64,000 nt of DNA from Lutraria lutraria (lineage: Eukaryota > Mollusca > Bivalvia > Venerida > Mactridae): contig OZ026838.1 of the NCBI GenBank assembly GCA_964023205.1, positions 24,331,843-24,395,842 of the forward strand. The letters are read 5' to 3'. Numbering within the stretch: position 1 is the first letter of the stretch; every line of letters begins with the position of its first letter. The position numbers and the translations under genes are program-made. Shown here one piece after another: positions 1-6,873 of the stretch. The notes under the pieces are model-generated. The model had not been told where the DNA came from, did not search any database, and saw nothing but the letters and a program-made list of their open reading frames with translations.

Positions 1-118
1 CTTCAAACATGTCTGGTGTACTCAACTGTTGTCGAATCCATTCCAGAGAATGATGACCTTCAGGTATTTTCATACGATAAGCAAATACCAATGCTTTTCT
101 CAACAGGGTATGGTTCAT
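1..118 (-). CDS. Partial unknown gene of the viral-type element, 5' end only
   Basis: An open frame starts with ATG at 118-116 and stays open to the window edge, giving 39 codons (MNHTLLRKALVFAYRMKIPE at the start). Its ATG overlaps the stop codon of the preceding minus-strand gene as ATGA. Such tight packing is common in compact viral genomes and argues that both frames are real. The product is not recognised; the visible part is basic and has no obvious motif. The rest of the gene lies left of the window. Confidence 0.5.
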   Translation of the reverse strand, partial: MNHTLLRKALVFAYRMKIPEGHHSLEWIRQQLSTPDMFE

Positions 119-402
119 AATGTCAAACTGTTCCATTCTCGAATCGTGTGAATCACTCTATCGTTACATACATAAGTATTCCAATCGTCTCGATGGATAG
201 CTTTCAAGTCTAAGTGTGCACTGATCATAGCATCACGAATCATCTGTCTAAATAGTTCAAACGTGTGAGGATTCAGAATCCACGCGCGAATGTCCTTGAC
301 CTTGACAAGGTCATCTTGTACAATACTGTATAACGTATCCGTATACAGCTCAAAGTCCAAAATGTAATATAAACTTATAAATCGTCTAGATGGTTTAACC
401 AT
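115..402 (-). CDS. Unknown 95-residue protein of the viral-type element
   Basis: The frame opens further upstream, but only at a TTG (423). The first ATG is at 402-400, giving MVKPSRRF as N-terminus and 95 residues. It overlaps the end of the upstream F-box-like gene by about 28 bases, and its TGA stop overlaps the next ATG. The protein is rich in Ile, Arg and aromatic residues with no motif I can name. Its place in a row of overlapping minus-strand genes downstream of the polymerase suggests co-transcription. A palindromic pair of nuclear-receptor half-sites (TGACCTTGA then AAGGTCA, 297-313) lies inside the frame and may serve the next gene. Confidence 0.55.
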   Translation of the reverse strand: MVKPSRRFISLYYILDFELYTDTLYSIVQDDLVKVKDIRAWILNPHTFELFRQMIRDAMISAHLDLKAIHRDDWNTYVCNDRVIHTIREWNSLTL

Positions 403-1001
403 AATTGAATATTTCCTGAACAAATCACTATTCTAGGTCGATTCGCATGAACGGCTTCAATCTCGTCTTTGACTTCTCTTAAACGGTGCCTTAATTTATA
501 GAACACGGCACGATACTGTAGAATATGAATAACATGAGTGAACGGTACCTGTCTCTTAAATACCATGATACCACGTATTTTAAACTGTGAATACGGACGC
601 CATCCGGGGTGAGATCTCCCATTGTCCTCTTCAGCCATACTGAACCATATCACATTGGGGGTAGAACGAAAATTGTTAGCTAAGGCAGATACGTCGCTCA
701 AATTAGCATCGTGGATTAAAAAATCCCATGTCGTAGATAACATACGATCTAAGCTTTGTTGTACCACATTCAGTTTTCGTAGAATCGGTAATTTTTGGTT
801 GAATGACAAGTCCTGGCGATCACCTACATCCTTCAACAGTCTCTCTATCCGTCGATGATTTGTATGTTGTAAGCTATGTATAGCATTATGAGTAGCCCAT
901 GTGTGCACTAACTCCATCTTCCATGTTTTAGCGTTAGCCCATATGACATAACGATAAATTTTAAGTCTCAGCTCTATCGGTAGTAAGGGTATCCAATCCA
1001 T
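375..1001 (-). CDS. F-box-like 208-residue protein of the viral-type element
   Basis: ATG at 1001-999. Residues 5-20 read PLLPIELRLKIYRYVI, close to the first helices of an F-box (leucine-proline, then hydrophobic/acidic/hydrophobic spacing). F-box proteins recruit SCF ubiquitin ligases through Skp1, and large DNA viruses often encode them, so an adaptor that redirects host degradation is possible. The remaining 180 residues are predicted mostly helical, with a basic charged stretch near the C-terminus (RHRLREVKDEIEAVHANRPR), and show no repeat domain. The gene lies 60 bases downstream of the polymerase stop on the same strand, with a TGACCTTGACC element in that gap. The F-box call rests on one short motif and is uncertain. 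Confidence 0.6.
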   Translation of the reverse strand: MDWIPLLPIELRLKIYRYVIWANAKTWKMELVHTWATHNAIHSLQHTNHRRIERLLKDVGDRQDLSFNQKLPILRKLNVVQQSLDRMLSTTWDFLIHDANLSDVSALANNFRSTPNVIWFSMAEEDNGRSHPGWRPYSQFKIRGIMVFKRQVPFTHVIHILQYRAVFYKLRHRLREVKDEIEAVHANRPRIVICSGNIQLWLNHLDDL

Positions 1002-1053
1002 GTCTTTATGAATAATGAATTTTAGATGACTTGTTCTAGGTCTCTAGCTCAAA

Positions 1054-1064
1054 GGTCAAGGTCA
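1054..1064 (-). promoter_or_regulatory. TGACCTTGACC element before the F-box-like gene
   Basis: On the minus strand the sequence TGACCTTGACC overlaps the polymerase stop codon (TGA 1064-1062) and lies about 55 bases before the ATG of the next gene. TGACCTTGA is the extended half-site bound by ERR and FTZ-F1/SF-1 type nuclear receptors. The same word occurs before other genes of this element. A promoter role is inference. Confidence 0.4.
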
Positions 1065-4000
1065 GTCATGTAGATAACCATAAGGCACAGTCATATGATT
1101 CTCGACCACAATACGTTTGGTATATACCGAACGAAATGTTTTGACTTGTTTCTCACTGGTCACGATTCTGTCCTTATGACGTTTAATCCGAGAAGCATAT
1201 TCAACTACGGTCGAATAATGATGTCTGTCTTTCACACAATCCACCATCGTATTGAAATTCACTTGTTGAGTGGCATTGTAGTCTAACGTAATGCCTTTCA
1301 CTTTGCATTTTTGATGGAGTTCACCGTTTTCAATGTATTCATAGCCATAGTTCTTTGGACCTAAAGCGACATATCTCACAATACGACCCTTTGGTACCTC
1401 ATCTGTCCATTTTCCCAATCGACTGGAGATAATAGGAACATTATAGCCATCAGGGTCATGAATGTACATACAACTGTCTGTGTCAAAATACAGTACTCTC
1501 TTTCCTAGAGGTTCAAGCACTTTGTACAGTTCTAATCGAGCATAAGCCGTCACAAATGAAGCCACCACAGGATTGGCTGATGAATGAGGGTCTGCTTTGT
1601 CCGATTCATCAGTATAATTCATTAACATGAATTCATCATGATCAAAACACTCTACATATTTCACAGACTTTTTAGGATCGTTCAGTATTCCGTAGAACTG
1701 GTCCAATCGATGAACATACTCTGTTTTAGGCAAGAGGTTAGTTTGAGCATTTTTACCCCAGAGACAATTCAGCATGGTTTTGGCAAAAGCTCGTTTTCCT
1801 GGATTTTTCTCCACCTGTTGCAAACGAATTCCTTCTGCTTCAAAATAATCCTGTTTAAATTTATCTTGAGTCTCTTCCGTATCCACCCCTGGAGGATATC
1901 CACTAGCCTCTTGTTTCATTTTCAAGTATTTGTCAATGTATTGCCGATAGACGTCCGTACTCCATTCATCCCAGTGCCATACATGATACACTTTTGATAC
2001 TTGATAGCCTAAAGCAATAGCTTTAGCCAATTCAACATGAGTCCATGTGCCATACAAGAACCGTTCATACGGGGAATGTGTACAATAATCCATCTCCTTC
2101 TCAGCACAGGTACGGCATAGCGTAAACACCATTTTGCTATTACAGTGTATGGGTAAGACAGGCATCCATAAATCTTGCGGGGGTAGAACACGACATTTAA
2201 TCAGTCCTTTGTATTTCTCAATATGCTGTTGATCAATTTGTTCTTGACTCATGATCACTGGATGACCTATCGGATAAGCCCTGTACTTGTTCACATACGG
2301 ATAGAGAGAACAAATATCCACATATTTGATTTCTTGGTCGTTGTCTACTTCATGATACAGTCGGACGGCATTCGTACGACCTCCGAACAAAGCTTCCCTA
2401 GGTTGAATCGGGTTTTGACCATGATAGAATCGTTCCACTCTTGTCTTATAGGCAGGATCCTTTTGACAACGCTGATCAAATTCACATTCCCACATGACCA
2501 CAACAGGGTACCCCTGTTCTTTCAAAGACTCCAGTCGTTTATACGTATCGTGATAGGCCTGTTGCATGCTTCTCAAAGTATATGGATTGATGGTACTTCG
2601 GTTAGGAAAACAGGTGGGGCATCCATGGTACCAACATCCCATGAATTCATACACGGTGTTGGTCTCTTGACAATAGCCATCCACGTAATAAGGTCCAATT
2701 TTGACTTCGCCTTTGTTATTCAAGGCATGCCGAATATGTATCTCTTCGGTGACAGCCATCATTTGTAGCCAACGTATGCCTTTCATGGAATACCGGGTTT
2801 TATTGGGATACCCGGCATCCGAAATCACGGCTAAACTATGAGGTGGCATGGAATTTTTGCGCCAGGCTTTGTTACACACTTGGGCTAACGTTGTAGCTTC
2901 AGTAAATGGATCTATTTGATCACTGTCCAATAATTGTTGACGAAATTCTCCACATCCGCGCCTTAAAATGTCCACATCCGATTGACAGTATTTCTCCATT
3001 TCCTTTTGAAAATCAAATACGTCACCTTTTCTTTCATTGTACCAGGTTAAAAACTCTTCACGTCGCTCTGGTTTCATACTATCCGGTTTGTAAAAGTGTA
3101 GCGGCAAATAAGGTCCCACATAATCTTGATACTCCAGGGTGTTTGCATAGAATGGAAACCATCCTTTGGCTAACTCGGTCAGTCCAAATGTATTGGGAAA
3201 ATAGGAGAGAGGCATACTCAGGAAACTGAGGGAGTCAATCATGCGTATTCCATGCACTCTCAATTGAATGATTTTACTACCATTCATAATCAACTGGGGT
3301 TTCGCCGTCCCCTGAGTGACCACATATCTAAGAATAAACTGAGCGTCATAGCCTTGAGCATTGTGGGCTATCACTGTCGATCCTCGATGGGTAGGGAGGA
3401 ATAGCCAAGTACAGAATTGTTGTAACGTATTTTCACCACGGAATGTCATTTGTCTGGCTTCATTCACCTCTTCACAATACTCACATGGAGCTTTCACTGA
3501 CTTACACATACAGTCACCACAAGCACGTTGAGCCACACAAAAATTAGGGATATGTTCTCCAGAATCAAAACGACATTCAAAATCAAAAAAGATGAATGGT
3601 ACTTCTGGTTGTTTTCTATTGGGTGGTTCATATGTTGGAATGTAACAGTCATGATCTGGTCCTACTATGGCTTTACAACACCTACATTTCTTTGTCCCTG
3701 GGCAAACGTGATTCCGTTTCGTTTCAATCACCTTTTGTCCACATTTCTTACAATTCCATACGGATTCACAAATGGTTTTACGTTGTTTTCCCGTTTTTGT
3801 TTTATGATTGTCAAAACATGCCTGACTCTGGAATAGGCGACGGCAATCCGGACATCTTATAGATTGTCCTGCTGGGCACAGGGTGTGAGCATAACACTGA
3901 CAAATATGGCTACACTGGTGTCCTTCACGGTGATCATAACCGACATCACACCATTCACAATAATAAACCCGTCCGAGAAATCCGGTAATGGATACGATAC

Positions 4001-4853
4001 AGTCATAATGATTATCATGGTGAAAGATATGAATCACACGACTTTTTTCAGTCAGAGCAGGTGGTTTGAATAACAATTCACTTCCATAATGTTGTGGATG
4101 AATTTTAATCACATAGCTGGGATAGAGATAGTCCTGTAGTTTTTGGTATTCTTCTATACCACACGACTGATCCGATGAAATACCCACTTGCTTTAATAAT
4201 GCTTCAGCTTCGTATTTTTGAAGCTTTTTCTTAGACTGGCGTATAAGATTCCATCGTTTTTTCCATTGCGGGATTTGATTTTCATCCACTTTGCACTGTC
4301 CCACTACAATCGATCTAGCTAAACACATAGAGTCCTTACTATTGTCAATACACACAACACTTGTCTTTGACTTTCGCATACTGAATAAGTTTGGTGCTTT
4401 AAACGTTTTCTTTCCGGATCCCTGTGGCATAGCAATATGCGTAATTTCCATCTGTGCCGCCCCATCATGAATTTTAAATTGACGGTTACTTTGTGCCACA
4501 CGTTCAATTTCATCCAACACCGTATCTCCACTAATAAGAGATGCCCTATTAAACGGAACATGTATTCCAAAGTCCAAATCAGGATGTAAAATAGATACTC
4601 GAACTCGATCATTCGATCTCACTTCACATCTCTTGTAGAGCTGATCCATCATATCATTAAACAACCTGTTTGTAAATTCAAACGATTGATTATACGGTTG
4701 AAATGTCACATCATATACTCTAGATTGAGTCTTGAATTTTCTTGACTTTCTTTCCATGCGTGACTGTATGTCATAATAGTCGCGCACAGGCTCAACCTTA
4801 CTTCGTTTAGTTGGAGGTTCATCCTCACCACTAGTACTGTCGGTATCTGACAT
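1062..4853 (-). CDS. polB: Protein-primed family B DNA polymerase (Polinton/adintovirus type)
   Basis: Replicative polymerase of a Polinton/Maverick- or adintovirus-like element, 1,263 residues, intact. Exonuclease motifs: Exo I FFDFECR (422-428), Exo II IAHNAQGYDAQF (495-506), Exo III YCQSDVDIL (622-630). Polymerase motifs: A YVDICSLYP (844-852), B KRAFAKTMLNCLWGKNA (1020-1036), C YFDTDSCMYI (1122-1131), then the KxY-like GPKNYG (1165-1170). An N-terminal extension carries DNSKDSMCL (170-178) and a His-rich block near 275-282 spaced like a Cys/His active site. A Cys/His-rich, probably zinc-binding block follows (about 299-403). EFMGCWYHGC (736-745) resembles the extra module of Polinton polymerases. 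The frame extends upstream only to a GTG (4919). I choose the ATG at 4853 because a minus-strand TATAAAAAA lies at 4889-4881, 36 bases before it. The neighbour across the divergent promoter is a zinc-knuckle gene. Confidence 0.95.
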   Translation of the reverse strand: MSDTDSTSGEDEPPTKRSKVEPVRDYYDIQSRMERKSRKFKTQSRVYDVTFQPYNQSFEFTNRLFNDMMDQLYKRCEVRSNDRVRVSILHPDLDFGIHVPFNRASLISGDTVLDEIERVAQSNRQFKIHDGAAQMEITHIAMPQGSGKKTFKAPNLFSMRKSKTSVVCIDNSKDSMCLARSIVVGQCKVDENQIPQWKKRWNLIRQSKKKLQKYEAEALLKQVGISSDQSCGIEEYQKLQDYLYPSYVIKIHPQHYGSELLFKPPALTEKSRVIHIFHHDNHYDCIVSITGFLGRVYYCEWCDVGYDHREGHQCSHICQCYAHTLCPAGQSIRCPDCRRLFQSQACFDNHKTKTGKQRKTICESVWNCKKCGQKVIETKRNHVCPGTKKCRCCKAIVGPDHDCYIPTYEPPNRKQPEVPFIFFDFECRFDSGEHIPNFCVAQRACGDCMCKSVKAPCEYCEEVNEARQMTFRGENTLQQFCTWLFLPTHRGSTVIAHNAQGYDAQFILRYVVTQGTAKPQLIMNGSKIIQLRVHGIRMIDSLSFLSMPLSYFPNTFGLTELAKGWFPFYANTLEYQDYVGPYLPLHFYKPDSMKPERREEFLTWYNERKGDVFDFQKEMEKYCQSDVDILRRGCGEFRQQLLDSDQIDPFTEATTLAQVCNKAWRKNSMPPHSLAVISDAGYPNKTRYSMKGIRWLQMMAVTEEIHIRHALNNKGEVKIGPYYVDGYCQETNTVYEFMGCWYHGCPTCFPNRSTINPYTLRSMQQAYHDTYKRLESLKEQGYPVVVMWECEFDQRCQKDPAYKTRVERFYHGQNPIQPREALFGGRTNAVRLYHEVDNDQEIKYVDICSLYPYVNKYRAYPIGHPVIMSQEQIDQQHIEKYKGLIKCRVLPPQDLWMPVLPIHCNSKMVFTLCRTCAEKEMDYCTHSPYERFLYGTWTHVELAKAIALGYQVSKVYHVWHWDEWSTDVYRQYIDKYLKMKQEASGYPPGVDTEETQDKFKQDYFEAEGIRLQQVEKNPGKRAFAKTMLNCLWGKNAQTNLLPKTEYVHRLDQFYGILNDPKKSVKYVECFDHDEFMLMNYTDESDKADPHSSANPVVASFVTAYARLELYKVLEPLGKRVLYFDTDSCMYIHDPDGYNVPIISSRLGKWTDEVPKGRIVRYVALGPKNYGYEYIENGELHQKCKVKGITLDYNATQQVNFNTMVDCVKDRHHYSTVVEYASRIKRHKDRIVTSEKQVKTFRSVYTKRIVVENHMTVPYGYLHD

Positions 4854-4880
4854 AATTATGATCTTAGAACTTCTCCGCCG

Positions 4881-4928
4881 TTTTTTATAGTTCGGGTTCA
4901 AGGTCACAACGCGTGACACTCTATAAAA
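4881..4928. promoter_or_regulatory. Bidirectional promoter between polymerase and zinc-knuckle gene
   Basis: Two TATA boxes point outward: TATAAAAAA on the minus strand (4889-4881), 36 bases before the polymerase ATG at 4853, and TATAAAA on the plus strand (4922-4928), 41 bases before the ATG at 4963. Between them, at 4898-4906, lies TCAAGGTCA, reading TGACCTTGA on the minus strand. Usual TATA-to-start spacing gives 5' leaders of only about 5-10 bases on each side. The geometry also explains why the GTG-initiated N-terminal extension of the polymerase frame is unlikely to be translated. Confidence 0.7.
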
Positions 4929-4962
4929 GACGTACGCTCCGTCCGTTTTTTATCATTTCAAC

Positions 4963-5313
4963 ATGAGCGATCCTAAAATGAACCAAGTTGAAGAGAACCG
5001 AGATCAAACTTTGATGTATTCATTAAAGAAGAAAATTAAAGAGCTTAACAACTTAGCGGATCAGCTCTGTGGACAGAAAAATGTAACATGGGATCATATC
5101 AAGTGTTATCGTTGTGGAAAGAAAGGACATTATTCTACCAGCTGTACGGAACCCTTCAACAATGAATGTTTTTATTGTCATGAACAAGGACATTTCATCG
5201 CAGACTGTCCTAAGAAACAAGGTGAACAGGTCGATCTACAGGACGCAGAACAGAGTAAGAAAAAACGTAAATACAAAAAGAATCCAACAAAAACTGTGAG
5301 TGACTTTGTGTAA
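4963..5313 (+). CDS. Double CCHC zinc-knuckle protein
   Basis: 116 residues. Residues 20-40 are a charged, probably helical segment (KKKIKELNNLADQL). Two classical CX2CX4HX4C zinc knuckles follow: CYRCGKKGHYSTSC (48-61) and CFYCHEQGHFIADC (69-82). The C-terminal tail is lysine-rich (KKKRKYKKNP, 99-108), suitable for nuclear import or nucleic-acid contact. Zinc knuckles of this type bind single-stranded RNA or DNA in retroviral nucleocapsids and cellular CNBP-like proteins. A role in genome binding or packaging, or as a single-strand binder for the divergently expressed polymerase, is inference. The ATG is 41 bases from a TATA box. The 3' end differs from the hairpin genes: an AATAAA lies at 5434-5439. 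Confidence 0.85.
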   Translation: MSDPKMNQVEENRDQTLMYSLKKKIKELNNLADQLCGQKNVTWDHIKCYRCGKKGHYSTSCTEPFNNECFYCHEQGHFIADCPKKQGEQVDLQDAEQSKKKRKYKKNPTKTVSDFV

Positions 5314-5387
5314 TCCAGACAATGTGTTGGACAATGTGTTGGACAATTGTGTATAGACTTAAATTGGAGACTAAGTGAGTTGTATTG

Positions 5388-5439
5388 TGTTGTACTTTGT
5401 TGTACTTTGTTGTACTTTATAAATGTTTTCAAAAATAAA
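5388..5439 (+). terminator. TGTACTTTGT repeats and AATAAA signal after the zinc-knuckle gene
   Basis: Three near-identical TTGTACTTTG units stand in tandem at about 5390-5418, followed by AATAAA at 5434-5439, roughly 120 bases after the stop codon. This looks like an ordinary polyadenylation region with a short U-rich repeat, in contrast with the histone-like hairpins that end three other genes of the element. A shorter GACAATGTGTTG direct repeat lies just after the stop (about 5318-5342). Confidence 0.55.
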
Positions 5440-5504
5440 ATGATAGACAATGTAATATGCTTTTGTCTTTGCTTGAGATATAAAACGAATCTAACACATA
5501 TGGT

Positions 5505-5520
5505 GGCCCTAATAAGGGCC
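5505..5520 (-). terminator. Histone-like 3' stem-loop of the 73-residue gene
   Basis: Read on the minus strand, GGCCCT-TATT-AGGGCC forms a perfect six-pair stem with a four-base loop, 10 bases after the TGA stop at 5531. It is preceded by CCAAC and followed by ACCA. These flanks match those of histone mRNA stem-loops and of the four other copies in this element, so the hairpin is oriented for the minus-strand gene. The loop (TATT) departs from the usual TTTC. No clear purine-rich downstream element is seen at the usual distance. Confidence 0.6.
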
Positions 5521-5530
5521 GTTGGGTAAT

Positions 5531-5752
5531 TCATTGCATTTCTGCAAGAAATAGGTATCGCCAATAGTTGGCTCTCAAATCCTCATCATAAAAGACGGAA
5601 AGGTCAGGGTATAAATTACCCATCTTGACATCCATCTTGACAATACTAACATCTTGGAATTCAGACAAGTCTGGGTACAAATTACCCATCTTGACCACCC
5701 AAACATCTTCTTGTTCAGGTTCATCAGAAGAACTTTTCAAGCAGTTGCCCAT
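5531..5752 (-). CDS. Myristoylation-signal protein with two YPDL motifs
   Basis: 73 residues, not a family I can name. The N-terminus MGNCLKSSSDE is a strong N-myristoylation context (Gly2, Ser6) with Cys4 as a possible palmitoylation site, so the protein should sit on the inner face of membranes. The block VKMGNLYPDLS occurs twice (about residues 20-30 and 42-52). Each copy contains YPDL, the YPxL-type motif by which some viral proteins bind ALIX and recruit ESCRT for budding. No transmembrane segment is present. The gene ends in a histone-like hairpin and shares a CCAAT-rich divergent promoter with the coiled-coil gene at 5953. Function as a matrix or budding factor is inference from motifs alone. 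Confidence 0.7.
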   Translation of the reverse strand: MGNCLKSSSDEPEQEDVWVVKMGNLYPDLSEFQDVSIVKMDVKMGNLYPDLSVFYDEDLRANYWRYLFLAEMQ

Positions 5753-5810
5753 GTTGAATCATGAAACATAAATGAGCTATGGAACACGAAAAAAACACTG
5801 ACCTAGAACA

Positions 5811-5889
5811 GACCAATGAAATGCCAGTAAAATAGACCAATGAAATACCGTTAAAATGGACCAATGAAATACCGTTAAAATGGACCAAT
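5811..5889. promoter_or_regulatory. 24-bp tandem repeat with four phased CCAAT boxes
   Basis: CCAAT occurs at 5813, 5837, 5861 and 5885, exactly 24 bases apart, within a repeat of the form GACCAATGAAATACCGTTAA. It fills the gap between the divergent genes at 5752 (minus) and 5953 (plus). CCAAT boxes bind NF-Y, and phased arrays are typical of strong or cell-cycle-linked promoters. There is no good TATA box before either gene. Confidence 0.65.
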
Positions 5890-5916
5890 CAGAGTCCTTG
5901 TATCATAGTCAGTGAG

Positions 5917-5925
5917 TGACCTTGC
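5917..5925 (+). promoter_or_regulatory. TGACCTTGC, near-match to the element's shared promoter word
   Basis: TGACCTTGC followed by CTTGATC lies 28 bases before the ATG at 5953. It is one base away from the TGACCTTGA word found before other genes of the element. Weak by itself; listed because of its position. Confidence 0.3.
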
Positions 5926-5952
5926 CTTGATCTAATTTCATTCTGTATCAAG

Positions 5953-6276
5953 ATGTCGCAACGCACGCTTAACATTATTAAGAGAAAGTATACAACCTTA
6001 GGGTTGTATATTGAACAACTGGAGATGCAGTTGGAAGAGTTAAGGCTAGAGGTGAAGACCCTGAGAGAGGGGAAACAGTTCGCAGAGGAGGTTGTGGTCA
6101 GCTCTGGGGAAGAGGACTGGGGGGATACCCCCCAAGAATCAACCCCAGAGAACTGGGAAGATGAACTGGTAGAGGTTCCGTCGAACCTCTATCAACCTAC
6201 ACCGGACCCCAAGGATGTCAAGAAATGGGACAAGTGGTGTCCCGCTTGTATGGGGAGATGCGGTCAACGCCATTAA
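5953..6276 (+). CDS. Small coiled-coil acidic protein with C-terminal Cys/His motif
   Basis: 107 residues, unrecognised. Residues 1-12 are basic. Residues 15-40 contain heptad-spaced leucines (LYIEQLEMQLEELRLEVKTL), a likely dimeric coiled coil. Residues 47-75 are strongly acidic with Trp and Pro (SSGEEDWGDTPQES), resembling an activation or protein-contact segment. The C-terminus WCPACMGRCGQRH may hold a single zinc ion. The architecture suggests a small dimeric regulator, but no family is evident. The gene is divergent from the 73-residue gene across a CCAAT array and ends in two tandem histone-like stem-loops 20 bases after the stop. Confidence 0.7.
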   Translation: MSQRTLNIIKRKYTTLGLYIEQLEMQLEELRLEVKTLREGKQFAEEVVVSSGEEDWGDTPQESTPENWEDELVEVPSNLYQPTPDPKDVKKWDKWCPACMGRCGQRH

Positions 6277-6295
6277 TCCCCATACAAGCACCAAC

Positions 6296-6353
6296 GGTCC
6301 TTTTCAGGACCACCAACGGCCCTTTTCAGGGCCCCCATACAATTCAGAAAGAA
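6296..6353 (+). terminator. Tandem histone-like stem-loops plus GAAAGA element
   Basis: Hairpin 1 is GGTCCT-TTTC-AGGACC (6296-6311) and hairpin 2 is GGCCCT-TTTC-AGGGCC (6318-6333). Both have perfect six-pair stems with a TTTC loop, and both are preceded by CCAAC. CAGAAAGAA follows at 6345-6353, 12 bases after hairpin 2. Metazoan replication-dependent histone mRNAs end with a 16-base hairpin of this size and loop, bound by SLBP, and with a purine-rich downstream element that pairs with U7 snRNA. No AATAAA lies nearby. The order and spacing are the same as after the gene ending at 7775. Confidence 0.75.
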
Positions 6354-6424
6354 TCACTCTCATATTGTCAATATTTACAGTCCTATCTGATAACACCAAA
6401 TACAAATAGACGGTGTGAGGTAAG

Positions 6425-6860
6425 TTTTCTATAAACATTTCCTACAAATATAAGTGATAGTATGATGTGTACAATCATTTTCAACAAATATAAGTGCTGT
6501 GATTGTATGAAGAACAAAGTATTTCCCCCACAAATATAAGTGTTAGTATGTGATGTACAATCATTTTCAACAAATGTATACAGTGTTCAAATTGCTGTGA
6601 TAGTATGATGTATTTTTCTGCAAAGTGATGTGATAGTATGAAGTGTACAGTATTCAAATTGCTGTGATAGTATGATGTACAGTATTCAAATTGCTGTGAT
6701 AGTATTAAGTGTACAGTCTGCAAATTGCTGTGATAGTATAATGTGTACAGTCTGCAAAGTGCTGTGATAGTATAATGTGTACAGTATTCAAATTGCTGTG
6801 ATAGTATTAAGTGTACAGTGTTCAAATTGCTGTGATAGTATAATGTGTACAAAGCATATC
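6425..6860 (+). repeat. 32-34 bp minisatellite in the element
   Basis: About nine clear copies between 6590 and 6860 share TGCTGTGATAGTATAATGTG, followed by TACAG and an AT-rich spacer. More diverged copies carry ACAAATATAAGTG from 6425. It lies between the 3' hairpins of the 107-residue gene and the promoter of the repetitive basic gene. It could be an enhancer or replication-related repeat. A minus-strand open frame through it is a repeat artefact. Confidence 0.7.
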
Positions 6861-6873
6861 TACAATATAACCT

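Noticed and set aside
2223..2768. Plus-strand open frame of 181 codons inside the polymerase gene
   Set aside because: Shadow of the conserved minus-strand polymerase frame; no promoter or conserved motif.
4854..4919. N-terminal extension of the polymerase to the GTG at 4919
   Set aside because: GTG is not a usual eukaryotic start, and it lies upstream of the gene's own TATA box.
5505..5520. Reading the GGCCCT hairpin as a bacterial-type rho-independent terminator
   Set aside because: No T-run follows on either strand; the flanks CCAAC and ACCA and the eukaryotic context fit a histone-type hairpin instead.
5178..5564. Minus-strand frame of 128 codons over the zinc-knuckle 3' half and its terminator
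   Set aside because: Runs through the hairpin and overlaps two better-supported genes.
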